Below the pieces are notes generated by a model. It did not search any database, had not been told where the DNA came from, and worked only from the letters and a program-made list of their open reading frames with translations. From an uncultured Eubacteriales bacterium (GTDB lineage Bacteria > Bacillota > Clostridia > Peptostreptococcales > Anaerovoracaceae), in NCBI GenBank assembly GCA_902786855.1, contig CADAEH010000013.1, forward strand, positions 1 through 64,000: DNA of 64,000 nt, in the 5' to 3' direction. Each line of letters begins with the position of its first letter. Positions within the stretch are counted from its first letter, which is position 1. A program made the position numbers and the translations under genes. Positions 54,236-62,150 of this stretch are shown here, one piece after another.

Positions 54236-54283
54236 ATGGTGTGTTTTCCCGAAAGCCGGACCGTAAAAACACATGTTGTATAG
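54236..54283 (+). CDS. Candidate 15-codon peptide in the gap before the double-cubane reductase
   Basis: ATG 54236 lies seven bases after a perfect AAGGAGGT (54222-54229) and reads 15 codons (MVCFPESRTVKTHVV) to TAG. An 8-bp hairpin (54240-54247 with 54266-54273) occupies most of it. No family is recognisable. It may be a leader peptide or a relic. The rest of 54114-54465 holds a GATAAAC/GTTTATC inverted repeat (54316-54353) and the promoter of the next gene. Confidence 0.3.
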   Translation: MVCFPESRTVKTHVV

Positions 54284-54357
54284 CATCTTTGAATCAAAAG
54301 AGAGGCGACCATTGAGATAAACTATATTTGAATGTAACTAGATAAAGTTTATCAATT

Positions 54358-54385
54358 TTGATGGATTCCCGGCTGATAGTACAAT
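54358..54385 (+). promoter_or_regulatory. Promoter of the double-cubane reductase gene
   Basis: TTGATG at 54358-54363, a 16-nt spacer and TACAAT at 54380-54385. The predicted message would begin about ten bases before a 9-bp hairpin (54404-54412 with 54421-54429), which could protect the 5' end. AGGGAGA then precedes ATG 54466. Confidence 0.55.
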
Positions 54386-54465
54386 TTGTAATGTAGGGAG
54401 ATGTTTTGGTACGCTTTTTTGTGCCAAAAACCACACTTAAATGAAATAATAAGGGAGAAAGAATT

Positions 54466-55734
54466 ATGGCAGACAATCAAAAAATGTGGGCTGATCTTGG
54501 AATGAACCTCGAGATGCACGATATGCTGTGCGCAGTACTTCCGGGAGCTATCGGCGACGTATTCATGTCACAGGAGAACAGACCTGAAGCTATGGATTAT
54601 TTTGACATGGTCCTCGCTGATGTCCACGGACTAAGACCGGCTGAGCTCGTTGAGTTCAGAAAGAACGGCGGCAAGGTATTCGGCACATTCTGCGCTTATG
54701 TACCTGACGAAGTCATCGTAGCAGCAGGAGCTATTGCTACAGGTCTCTGCGCAGGTTCACAGTTCTGGGTACCTGGCGGTGAGAGATATCTTCCAGCCAA
54801 CACTTGCCCTCTGATCAAGGCTATGCTCGGCGCAAGATTCGACAAGACCTGCCCGTTCTACAGACTGGCTGACGTATATATCGGTGAGACTACTTGCGAC
54901 GGCAAGAAGAAAGCATATGAGATCCTCGGCACTGATGTACCTATGCACATCATGGATCTGCCTCAGATGAAGAGAGAAAAAGATTATCTGAAGTGGGCTG
55001 ATGAGATCAAGGATCTCAAGGACCTCGTCGAAAAGGAGACCGGAACAGTTGTTACAGAGGAGAAGCTGGCTGCAGCTATCAAGCTGATCAATGCTAAGAG
55101 AGGCGCTCTTGAGAGACTGTATGCTCTTCGCCGCAATGCTAACGTTCCTATCTCCGGAACAGATACACTGCTGATCAGCCAGATCGCATACTACGATGAC
55201 CCTGCAAGATTCACTGCAATGGTCAACAAGCTGTGCGATGAACTCGAGAAGAGAATCGCTGACGGTGTAAATCTTGCAGAAGGCAAGAAGAGGATCCTCA
55301 TCACAGGAACACCTATGGCTATTCCTAACTGGAAGCTGCATAACCTCGTTGAGACAAGCGGCGGTATAGTAGTATGTGAAGAGACCTGCACAGGTACAAG
55401 ATACTTTGAGAACCAGGTAGACGAGAGCGGTGCGACACTCGACGAGATGATCCAGAACATCGCAAACAGATACATGAGCATCAACTGCGCATGCTTCACT
55501 CCTAATACAGCAAGAGCTGATGATGTCATCAGACTGGCTAAGGAAAGCAAGGCTGACGGAGTCATCGACGTCAACCTCATGTTCTGCCAGACATATGACA
55601 TCGAGGGAAGAAGCCTCGAAGAGAGATGCAAGGCAGAAGGCATCCCATTCCTCGGCATCGAGACAGACTACACTGACAACGATGCTCAGCAGCTCAAGAC
55701 AAGGATCGGAGCATTCATCGAGCTCCTCGGCTAA
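54466..55734 (+). CDS. Double-cubane-cluster anaerobic reductase (2-hydroxyacyl-CoA dehydratase-like)
   Basis: Low-potential reductase of the HgdB/BcrC superfamily, 422 residues. Many conserved-looking cysteines: C22, C76 (FCAYVP), C95, C114 (NTCPLIKA), C129, C144, then CEETCTG, NCACF and MFCQTY in the C-terminal half. A classical dehydratase needs two such subunits. Only one gene is present here with its activator, which matches the double-cubane cluster proteins that carry an [8Fe-9S] cluster and reduce small substrates. Codon bias suggests high expression. A 2-hydroxyacyl-CoA dehydratase subunit is the alternative reading. Confidence 0.8.
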   Translation: MADNQKMWADLGMNLEMHDMLCAVLPGAIGDVFMSQENRPEAMDYFDMVLADVHGLRPAELVEFRKNGGKVFGTFCAYVPDEVIVAAGAIATGLCAGSQFWVPGGERYLPANTCPLIKAMLGARFDKTCPFYRLADVYIGETTCDGKKKAYEILGTDVPMHIMDLPQMKREKDYLKWADEIKDLKDLVEKETGTVVTEEKLAAAIKLINAKRGALERLYALRRNANVPISGTDTLLISQIAYYDDPARFTAMVNKLCDELEKRIADGVNLAEGKKRILITGTPMAIPNWKLHNLVETSGGIVVCEETCTGTRYFENQVDESGATLDEMIQNIANRYMSINCACFTPNTARADDVIRLAKESKADGVIDVNLMFCQTYDIEGRSLEERCKAEGIPFLGIETDYTDNDAQQLKTRIGAFIELLG

Positions 55735-55768
55735 TCAAGCCATTTACAACTTAAGCTGATAATGCTAA

Positions 55769-55796
55769 TATGGGGCGGGAGTCATTCCGCCCCATA
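55769..55796 (+). other. Intercistronic hairpin after the double-cubane reductase gene
   Basis: Ten-bp stem, 55769-55778 with 55787-55796, 8-nt loop, followed by AATTTC but no T tract. It would let the reductase exceed its activator. Confidence 0.7.
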
Positions 55797-55818
55797 ATTT
55801 CGCAGAAAACAGGTATTT

Positions 55819-56082
55819 ATGGCAGAATATCTACATTACTACATTTTATTTCAGAATCATACAGACGCGACAGCGATGTACCGCACTCTCAAGAGCAGCG
55901 GCATCTATGCTCAGATAAGTCCGACACCCAGAGAACTAAGTGTCTGCTGCGGCGTTTCTCTTCTGATACATGGTGAAGACGTCGAGCATATCAAAGAAAT
56001 AGCTGCTGATAAAAAGCTTAATTACCTTTCAATAGACGGACTCAATAACACATTCGACAACACGAGGCACAAATATGGCTAA
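55819..56082 (+). CDS. DUF3343 small protein
   Basis: Eighty-seven residues. The family core is PTPRELSVCCGVSL with a vicinal Cys pair (near residues 36-49), preceded by YYILFQNHTDATAMYRTLK. DUF3343 proteins accompany anaerobic reductases and selenium or Fe-S genes, with no proven function. The vicinal cysteines suggest redox or metal transfer. The 3' end overlaps the activator gene by 8 nt. Confidence 0.85.
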   Translation: MAEYLHYYILFQNHTDATAMYRTLKSSGIYAQISPTPRELSVCCGVSLLIHGEDVEHIKEIAADKKLNYLSIDGLNNTFDNTRHKYG

Positions 56083-56854
56083 GAAATACATAGGAATCGA
56101 CATAGGATCAACTGCATCAAAGGTATGCGTTCTTGAAGATGGGCAGGAGCCGGTCTTTGAAGTCCTCCCTACAGGATGGAACAGCAAGATAACTGCGGGG
56201 ATCATCAAGGAAGATCTTGAGAAGAGATATGGCGCGATAGAAGAAGATTCTCAGGTAGTGGCTACAGGCTACGGCAGGATAAGTGTCGATTACGCGGATC
56301 ATGTCATTACCGAGATCAGCTGCCACGGCAGAGGCGGTTACGAAATGATCGGTCGTGACTGCACCATTATTGATATCGGCGGCCAGGACACCAAGTATAT
56401 CAATGTAGTGGGCGGCAGACCTGTTGATTTCCTGATGAACGATAAATGTGCTGCCGGTACCGGCAAATTCATCGAGGTCATGGCCAACAGGCTCGGCCTG
56501 ACCATAGAAGAGCTCTTTGAGCTTGCCGAGATAGGAAATCCTATTTCGATAAGTTCTCTCTGCACGGTCTTTGCTGAGTCTGAAGTCATCAACTATATGG
56601 GTGAGGGAAGAAGCCGCGAAGATTTGTCCGCAGGTGTTATAGATTCTGTAGCGCTCAAGGTGGCGACACTTGTTCAGCGCAAAGAACTGCAGGATACGAT
56701 CATTATTACCGGCGGATTCAGCAACAATGAATTTTTCGCCGGACTCCTGAGCAAAAAGCTTGGAAAGACGGCTCTGGCAATGCCGCTCGGAAGATATGCC
56801 GGAGCATACGGAGCTGCTCTTCTTGCCAAAGAAAAATCCAGAAAGAACAGCTGA
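56075..56854 (+). CDS. ATP-dependent activator (reductase) of the double-cubane protein
   Basis: ASKHA-fold ATPase that donates single electrons at very low potential, 259 residues, HgdC/BadF type. GIDIGSTASKVCV is the phosphate-binding loop near residue 7. The bridging [4Fe-4S] cluster of the dimer is held by C125 (NDKCAAGTGKF) and C163 (SSLCTVFAESEV), both present. IIDIGGQDTKYI near 98 and IIITGGFSNN near 210 complete the ATP site. It overlaps the DUF3343 gene and ends the operon at a terminator. Confidence 0.92.
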   Translation: MAKKYIGIDIGSTASKVCVLEDGQEPVFEVLPTGWNSKITAGIIKEDLEKRYGAIEEDSQVVATGYGRISVDYADHVITEISCHGRGGYEMIGRDCTIIDIGGQDTKYINVVGGRPVDFLMNDKCAAGTGKFIEVMANRLGLTIEELFELAEIGNPISISSLCTVFAESEVINYMGEGRSREDLSAGVIDSVALKVATLVQRKELQDTIIITGGFSNNEFFAGLLSKKLGKTALAMPLGRYAGAYGAALLAKEKSRKNS

Positions 56855-56877
56855 TACCTAATGAAAAACTGAAGCAT

Positions 56878-56916
56878 ACGCCGCCAGACCACTGACATGG
56901 GTGACGGCGTTTTTTG
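56878..56916 (+). terminator. Intrinsic terminator after the activator gene
   Basis: ACGCCG at 56878-56883 pairs with CGGCGT at 56905-56910, extended by CA/TG, then six T. Confidence 0.85.
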
Positions 56917-56961
56917 TTGGCTTTTGGCATGTTTTCTGTACAGATATTGGTGCTTCATAAA

Positions 56962-56991
56962 TTGTAAACGCGTGGCACAGTGTGTTATCAT
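56962..56991 (+). promoter_or_regulatory. Possible promoter of the AI-2E/murB/rapZ/whiA cluster
   Basis: TTGTAA at 56962-56967, an 18-nt spacer and TATCAT at 56986-56991, 39 nt before ATG 57031. Confidence 0.45.
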
Positions 56992-57030
56992 TAAAACAGA
57001 TATAAGAATCGTTATTCCGGAGGATCATCT

Positions 57031-58491
57031 ATGTTCAGAAAAATGAAGGACAGCCCATATTTCAAGGCAGCAATGGTATTGCTGATCAGTGGCGGCATCC
57101 TTATAGTCTTTTATAATCTGGTGGTCAACACCAAGATCTCGGTCGGCTTTGAGACTCTGAACAAAACACTGGCTCCTGTTTATATAGGAGGTATTTTTGC
57201 ATTCATCCTCTGCCCGGTTTACAACGCCTGCGTCAAAGCAGGTTACAGAAAGATGCTTGAGGGGGCTTCAAAAAAAGGCTTTTCGTTCGGTTCGATGATC
57301 ATCCATGACGATGGGACAAGCATCGTAGTAGATAAAGAGGAAAAACGCAGAATATTGACGATGGCAAGAGCTTTTGCTTCACTCGTATGCGTCATAATAG
57401 TTGTCGGTCTCGTCGGACTGTTCATATATTTTGTTGTTCCTCAGGTGGTGGCAAGCGGTGTCAACCTTATAAATACCATGCCTGAGAGACTGGATTTCCT
57501 GTCCGGGTGGTGTTCAGTACATCTTGCACATTTCCCTATGGTAGCTACATGGGTAGACAATGTTGCAAATGCAGGCAACACAGAGATACTCAACTGGGTA
57601 CAGGAACATATCCTGTCAGGCAATGCAGTCAGCATAGCGACAATGATATCTACCGGTGTCATCACTGCAGTCAAGTATGTTGCCAACGCATTTATCGGTC
57701 TGCTGATCATGGTCTATCTTCTCAACTATAAGGAGAGACTTTTCGCCATTATGCGCAAGATCGTCAACGCTACATGCAGCACCAAGAGAAAAGCCACACT
57801 TTATGAATTCGCGAGTATACTCAACGAAACGTTTATCGGCTTTATCGTAGGACGTATCATAGACTCATTCATTATCGGAGTACTGTGCTACATTGTACTG
57901 AAGATATGCGCTATACCTTTTGCACTGATGATCAGCGTGATAGTCGGAATAACGAATATTATTCCTTTCTTCGGACCGTTCATCGGAGCGATTCCTTCGG
58001 TTTTCATACTGATGCTTGAAGAGCCGATAGATGCCCTGTATTTCATTATCATCATAGTGATCATCCAGCAGATCGACGGCAATATCATCGGACCTAATAT
58101 CGTTGGGAACGCGATCGGCATCAGCAGTTTCTGGATACTGATATCTGTGCTCATCGGCGGTGGTCTGTTCGGGTTCCCGGGTATGGCGCTCGGCGTACCG
58201 GTATTTGCTGTGTTCTACAGATATGCTGACAAGCTGACAATGGCCAGCCTGAGACGGAAGGATAAAGACACGACAACAGCATACTACTTCAGCCTTGAAC
58301 CTTACGGGATAGAGGATGATGAGGTGGCTCTCGATACCGACAGCGTCAAGAAATCATCTCTCTTTGACAAGCTAAAACCGAAGAAAGGTACGAAAGACAA
58401 TAAATACATATATGATCAGAAGGACTCCATCATAGACGGCAATGCCGAGGAGATCCGCAGACTTATAGAACGGGAGAAAAACAGAGAATGA
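57031..58491 (+). CDS. AI-2E family (TqsA/YdiK-type) membrane transporter
   Basis: Integral membrane protein of 486 residues with about eight hydrophobic segments. The family's conserved part is RIIDSFIIGVLCYIVLK followed by GITNIIPFFGPFIGAIPS near 275-330 and DGNIIGPNIVGNAIGIS near 350. A charged cytoplasmic tail of about 75 residues closes it. Members export small molecules or exchange Na+/H+, and the substrate here is unknown. GGAGG precedes ATG 57031. Its stop overlaps the murB start (ATGA). Confidence 0.85.
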   Translation: MFRKMKDSPYFKAAMVLLISGGILIVFYNLVVNTKISVGFETLNKTLAPVYIGGIFAFILCPVYNACVKAGYRKMLEGASKKGFSFGSMIIHDDGTSIVVDKEEKRRILTMARAFASLVCVIIVVGLVGLFIYFVVPQVVASGVNLINTMPERLDFLSGWCSVHLAHFPMVATWVDNVANAGNTEILNWVQEHILSGNAVSIATMISTGVITAVKYVANAFIGLLIMVYLLNYKERLFAIMRKIVNATCSTKRKATLYEFASILNETFIGFIVGRIIDSFIIGVLCYIVLKICAIPFALMISVIVGITNIIPFFGPFIGAIPSVFILMLEEPIDALYFIIIIVIIQQIDGNIIGPNIVGNAIGISSFWILISVLIGGGLFGFPGMALGVPVFAVFYRYADKLTMASLRRKDKDTTTAYYFSLEPYGIEDDEVALDTDSVKKSSLFDKLKPKKGTKDNKYIYDQKDSIIDGNAEEIRRLIEREKNRE

Positions 58492-59456
58492 CCGGCAACG
58501 GACTATCAATAAAAGAAACAACAGCTAAGGTTATAGAAGAGATAAGAAGAGTCATTCCGGCAGACCGAGTGCTGAAAGATGAGCTCATGTCTGCTCATAC
58601 ATCATTCAGGATCGGCGGACCGGCTGATGCTCTGGTTATATGCAGTACTGAAGAGGAGCTGGCGGCGGTTCTGGGTATATGCACATCACATCCGGATGCA
58701 GAGCATATGCTGATCGGCAACGGTTCCAATTTTCTTGTATCTGATGACGGATACCCCGGGATCATGATAAAGCTCGGTGGAGATTTTGACAGTATTTCTA
58801 TCGTAGGAGATGCCGATGACGGTGATGTTATGGTCAGAGCCGGTGCAGCAAAATTCCTCTCGGGAGTAAGTGCATATCTGACGGAGCATGGTCTCAGCGG
58901 GATGGAGTTTGCAAGTGGGATCCCGGGCAGTATCGGCGGCGCGGTATTCATGAATGCAGGAGCATATGGCGGAGAGATGAAGGACGTAGTCAGCTCAGTG
59001 AGGCTCATGAGACCTGATGGCTCTGAGATACTTGAGATGTCTGCCGATGAAATGGACTTCGGATACAGGCACAGCATGGTCGAGGAAAGCGGGCTGATTG
59101 TCGTATCGGTATTGCTTAAACTAAGCAGAGATGACCCCGCCGAGATCGTTGCGAGGGTCCATGAACTGCAGGAAAGAAGAAACTCCAAGCAGCCTGTGAA
59201 TTATCCAAGTGCAGGGAGCACTTTCAAGAGGCCTGTTGGCGGTTTTGCTGCTGCGCTTATCGATGAGGCAGGCCTGAAGGGGTACAGATGCGGAGGCGCG
59301 ATGGTATCTGAAAAGCATGCCGGATTCGTGATCAATGCAGGTGGTGCTACAGCAGAGGACGTCCTGAGTGTAATGAGACATGTCAGGGAGAAAGTATACG
59401 AGAACAGCGGCATAATACTGGAGCCTGAAGTCAGACTTATCAACTGTAAATTGTAA
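58488..59456 (+). CDS. murB: UDP-N-acetylmuramate dehydrogenase MurB
   Basis: FAD enzyme that reduces UDP-GlcNAc-enolpyruvate to UDP-MurNAc in peptidoglycan synthesis. The 322-residue length is that of the short type IIa form. HTSFRIGGPADALVI near 36, NGSNFLVSDDGYPG near 75, ASGIPGSIGGAVFMNAGAYG near 138, the catalytic Ser in PSAGSTFKRP near 241 and FVINAGGATAEDVL near 281 are all present. It overlaps the transporter gene by 4 nt and leads into a PHP, rapZ, whiA run. Confidence 0.96.
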   Translation: MTGNGLSIKETTAKVIEEIRRVIPADRVLKDELMSAHTSFRIGGPADALVICSTEEELAAVLGICTSHPDAEHMLIGNGSNFLVSDDGYPGIMIKLGGDFDSISIVGDADDGDVMVRAGAAKFLSGVSAYLTEHGLSGMEFASGIPGSIGGAVFMNAGAYGGEMKDVVSSVRLMRPDGSEILEMSADEMDFGYRHSMVEESGLIVVSVLLKLSRDDPAEIVARVHELQERRNSKQPVNYPSAGSTFKRPVGGFAAALIDEAGLKGYRCGGAMVSEKHAGFVINAGGATAEDVLSVMRHVREKVYENSGIILEPEVRLINCKL

Positions 59457-59467
59457 TTATTAATAAT

Positions 59468-60235
59468 ATGGATATCGAAAAAATAAAAGAAAAATTCAAA
59501 ATAACAGGTGACTTTCACACACATTCGGTCCACTCAAAAGTAGGCCCGTATATACATGGCAAAGGCAAGATCATTGAGAATGTGGCGGCAGCTGCATTTA
59601 AGGGGCTTAAGGAGGTGGCGATTACCGACCACGGTCCGGCAGACTTTTATGGACTGTCGCTTAAAAAAATACCTGAAATGCGTGCAGACATAGCTGAAGC
59701 GATCAAAGCATTCCCGCGTGTTAAAGTATATCTGGGAGTTGAGGCTGACATCGTCGATACACCTAATGGACTCGACATATCAAAAGAGGACTTTGCTCTT
59801 TTCGATTTTGTCAATGCCGGATATCACTACGTGCCTAACTGCCATATGATCAAGAACTGGCTGGCATTCAGGTTCCCCTGCCCGTCCGGGATAAAGGAAT
59901 CGCTCAGAAAGCAGAATACAGAGCGTATCATCAAGGCGCTTACTTGCAATGATATCCGGATACTTACGCATCCGGGGGACAAAGCATATATAGATACTCA
60001 TGCAGTAGCGAAGGCGTGCGAGGAAACCAATACTCTCGTAGAGGTAAATGCAAGACACAGACATCCTAATTGTGAGGAACTCAGGATATACGCCGGATAC
60101 GATGTAAAGTTCGTCATAAGCAGCGATGCACACAGTCCTGAAAAGGTCGGTCGATATGCAAAGAGCATGCAGCTTGCACTTTCAGCAGGTATCACTCCGG
60201 ACAGGATCGTGAATATAGAAGAAACGGGTAAGTAA
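59468..60235 (+). CDS. PHP-domain phosphatase-like protein, YcdX type
   Basis: Metal-dependent phosphoesterase, 255 residues. Metal-binding motifs are DFHTHSVHS near residue 16, ITDHGPADF near 52, LGVEADI near 89, NAGYHY, RILTHPGD near 161 and SSDAHSPEKVG near 216. No good ribosome site is seen before ATG 59468. It ends one base before rapZ. The position between murB and rapZ is common in clostridia. The substrate is unknown. Confidence 0.85.
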   Translation: MDIEKIKEKFKITGDFHTHSVHSKVGPYIHGKGKIIENVAAAAFKGLKEVAITDHGPADFYGLSLKKIPEMRADIAEAIKAFPRVKVYLGVEADIVDTPNGLDISKEDFALFDFVNAGYHYVPNCHMIKNWLAFRFPCPSGIKESLRKQNTERIIKALTCNDIRILTHPGDKAYIDTHAVAKACEETNTLVEVNARHRHPNCEELRIYAGYDVKFVISSDAHSPEKVGRYAKSMQLALSAGITPDRIVNIEETGK

Positions 60236-60236
60236 A

Positions 60237-61109
60237 ATGAAAGTCGTGATCATAACAGGGATGTCGGGCGCCGGCAGGAGCAGAGCAGCTGACTGGCTTG
60301 AGGACCAGGGGTATTATTGTGTCGATAATATGCCTCCCGCTCTGATAGACCGTTTTCTTGAAATGACTGCTGCAGACACCAATCGCATCGATAAAGTAGC
60401 ATTTGTTACAGACCTCCGGGGCAGAAGCTTCTTTGATCAGCTCTCCAAGGTCATAGATGATCTCAGAAAGAGAAAAGGCATTGATTTGACGGTGCTCTAC
60501 ATGGAAGCTGCACCTAAAGAGATAGTCCGCAGATACAACGAGGTCAGAAGGAACCATCCTCTCAGCGGTGCTGAGGCAAGCCTCGAAGTCATAGAAGAAG
60601 AAACAAGGAGACTCAAAGAGATCCGCGGAAAGGCAGACCTGATACTCGATACCACCAATCTCAAGGTCGCAGAACTCAATTCCGAGCTTGATAAGATGAT
60701 ATTCGGCGGCTCCGGATCATCGAATTTTGCAGTCAATATCAGTTCATTCGGGTTTAAATATGGTATCCCAAGTGAGGCTGATATCATGTTCGATGTAAGA
60801 TTCGTGCCCAATCCGTATTGGGTGCCAAGTCTGAGGAAACTGACAGGAAATAATAAGAAAGTTGTCGATTTTATCTTCCGGAACGAGATAGCTGGGCAGT
60901 TTGTTGAATCGACTCATGCATTGATCATGACCATGGTACCCGGTTACATAAATGAGGGAAAGTATCATCTGAATATCGCTTTCGGATGTACCGGCGGCCA
61001 TCACAGATCAGTCGCTATAGCCAATGCAATGGCGGAAAAGTTCAAAGAGGACGGGATGCGTGTCAGAGTAAATCACCGTGATCTCGACCTGCAGAACAAG
61101 AAACGATAG
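60237..61109 (+). CDS. rapZ: RNase adapter / nucleotide-binding protein RapZ (YvcJ)
   Basis: P-loop protein linked to control of amino-sugar synthesis and RNA turnover, 290 residues. The Walker A loop is GMSGAGRSRAA, with Arg where most members have Lys. YYCVDNMPPALIDRFLE near 30 and the C-terminal FGCTGGHHRSVAIAN near 246 are highly conserved family blocks. It starts one codon after the PHP gene and is 6 nt before whiA. The glmR gene that usually stands between rapZ and whiA is missing here. Confidence 0.94.
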   Translation: MKVVIITGMSGAGRSRAADWLEDQGYYCVDNMPPALIDRFLEMTAADTNRIDKVAFVTDLRGRSFFDQLSKVIDDLRKRKGIDLTVLYMEAAPKEIVRRYNEVRRNHPLSGAEASLEVIEEETRRLKEIRGKADLILDTTNLKVAELNSELDKMIFGGSGSSNFAVNISSFGFKYGIPSEADIMFDVRFVPNPYWVPSLRKLTGNNKKVVDFIFRNEIAGQFVESTHALIMTMVPGYINEGKYHLNIAFGCTGGHHRSVAIANAMAEKFKEDGMRVRVNHRDLDLQNKKR

Positions 61110-61115
61110 GTACCG

Positions 61116-62129
61116 ATGTCTTTTTCATCAGATGTAAAGGGCGAACTCGCCAGACTCGAGAATAAGAAACAATGCTGCAAGCTGGCGGAGACCGCCGGCT
61201 TTCTTCGAGTGTCAAGTTCCATCAGACTGGCGGGAGGAGGGAAGCTGGGGATAGTAGCAACTACTGAGAATGCAGCTATCGCCAGACATTACAAAAAAAT
61301 GATAAAGGACTATTTCGGAAGCAATGCCAGGCTCAAAGTCGGAGACTCTCAGATGCCGGGTACTAATCGCCGAAAGAGCCGCAACCGCTATTATCTTGAT
61401 ATCAGTCCGGAGCAGAAATCGATGCAGATACTGAGAGAGACCGGCATGATGCTGATCCGTGCAGGTGACGACTATTTCAGCGATGGAATATATCAGCCGA
61501 TCGTAAAGTCGAAATGCTGCCGCAAAGCATATCTGCGCGGGATGTTTCTGAGCTGCGGTACGATATCCGATCCGAGAAAAGGCTATCACCTTGAGTTCGT
61601 GCTTGATAAAGAACAGACAGCAAACGATCTGAAAAAGCTGATCGGCACATTCGTTGATCTTTCAGCCAATATCAGCAGGAGGGGCGACAGTCATATAGTA
61701 TATATAAAAAAGGCACAGTACATCAGCGACCTGCTTGGCATCATGGGAGCAGACAATGCTGTGCTTGAATTTGAGAACATACGGATCAGCAGGAGCCTTC
61801 ACGGAGATGTCCAGAGAATGCTTAACTGCGACACTGCCAATGTTGACAGGACACTCGCTGCAGCAGAAGAGCAGCGCGGCTGGATACGTGCGATAGCCGA
61901 GAAAGAACTTGGCAGAGCCGGGACTCCTGAGGAAATCGCTGACACTGGTTCTTCATTCTGGACTGATGGGCTCAGGCATCTCTCACCGCAGCTCAAGGAA
62001 GTCGTTTTTCTGCGATTATATAAACCGGATGCCAGTCTCGCAGATATAGGCGAGTCTCTTGTACCGCCGATCGGAAAGGCAGCAGTCAGTAAACGTTTTG
62101 CAAAAGTGAAGTCTCTCGCAGAACAATAA
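61116..62129 (+). CDS. whiA: DNA-binding protein WhiA
   Basis: Conserved Gram-positive regulator linked to cell division and chromosome segregation, 337 residues. The N-terminal LAGLIDADG-homing-endonuclease-like domain (AYLRGMFLSCGTISDPRKGYH near 131) is followed by a C-terminal helix-turn-helix (LSPQLKEVVFLRLYKPDASL near 290, then PIGKAAVSKRF). It follows rapZ directly. Confidence 0.94.
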   Translation: MSFSSDVKGELARLENKKQCCKLAETAGFLRVSSSIRLAGGGKLGIVATTENAAIARHYKKMIKDYFGSNARLKVGDSQMPGTNRRKSRNRYYLDISPEQKSMQILRETGMMLIRAGDDYFSDGIYQPIVKSKCCRKAYLRGMFLSCGTISDPRKGYHLEFVLDKEQTANDLKKLIGTFVDLSANISRRGDSHIVYIKKAQYISDLLGIMGADNAVLEFENIRISRSLHGDVQRMLNCDTANVDRTLAAAEEQRGWIRAIAEKELGRAGTPEEIADTGSSFWTDGLRHLSPQLKEVVFLRLYKPDASLADIGESLVPPIGKAAVSKRFAKVKSLAEQ

Positions 62130-62150
62130 AACTAACAGGAAACAGGAAAA

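Noticed and set aside
54466-56854. Classical two-subunit 2-hydroxyacyl-CoA dehydratase
   Set aside because: Only one dehydratase-like subunit is present, and no CoA-transferase or acyl-CoA dehydrogenase gene is nearby.
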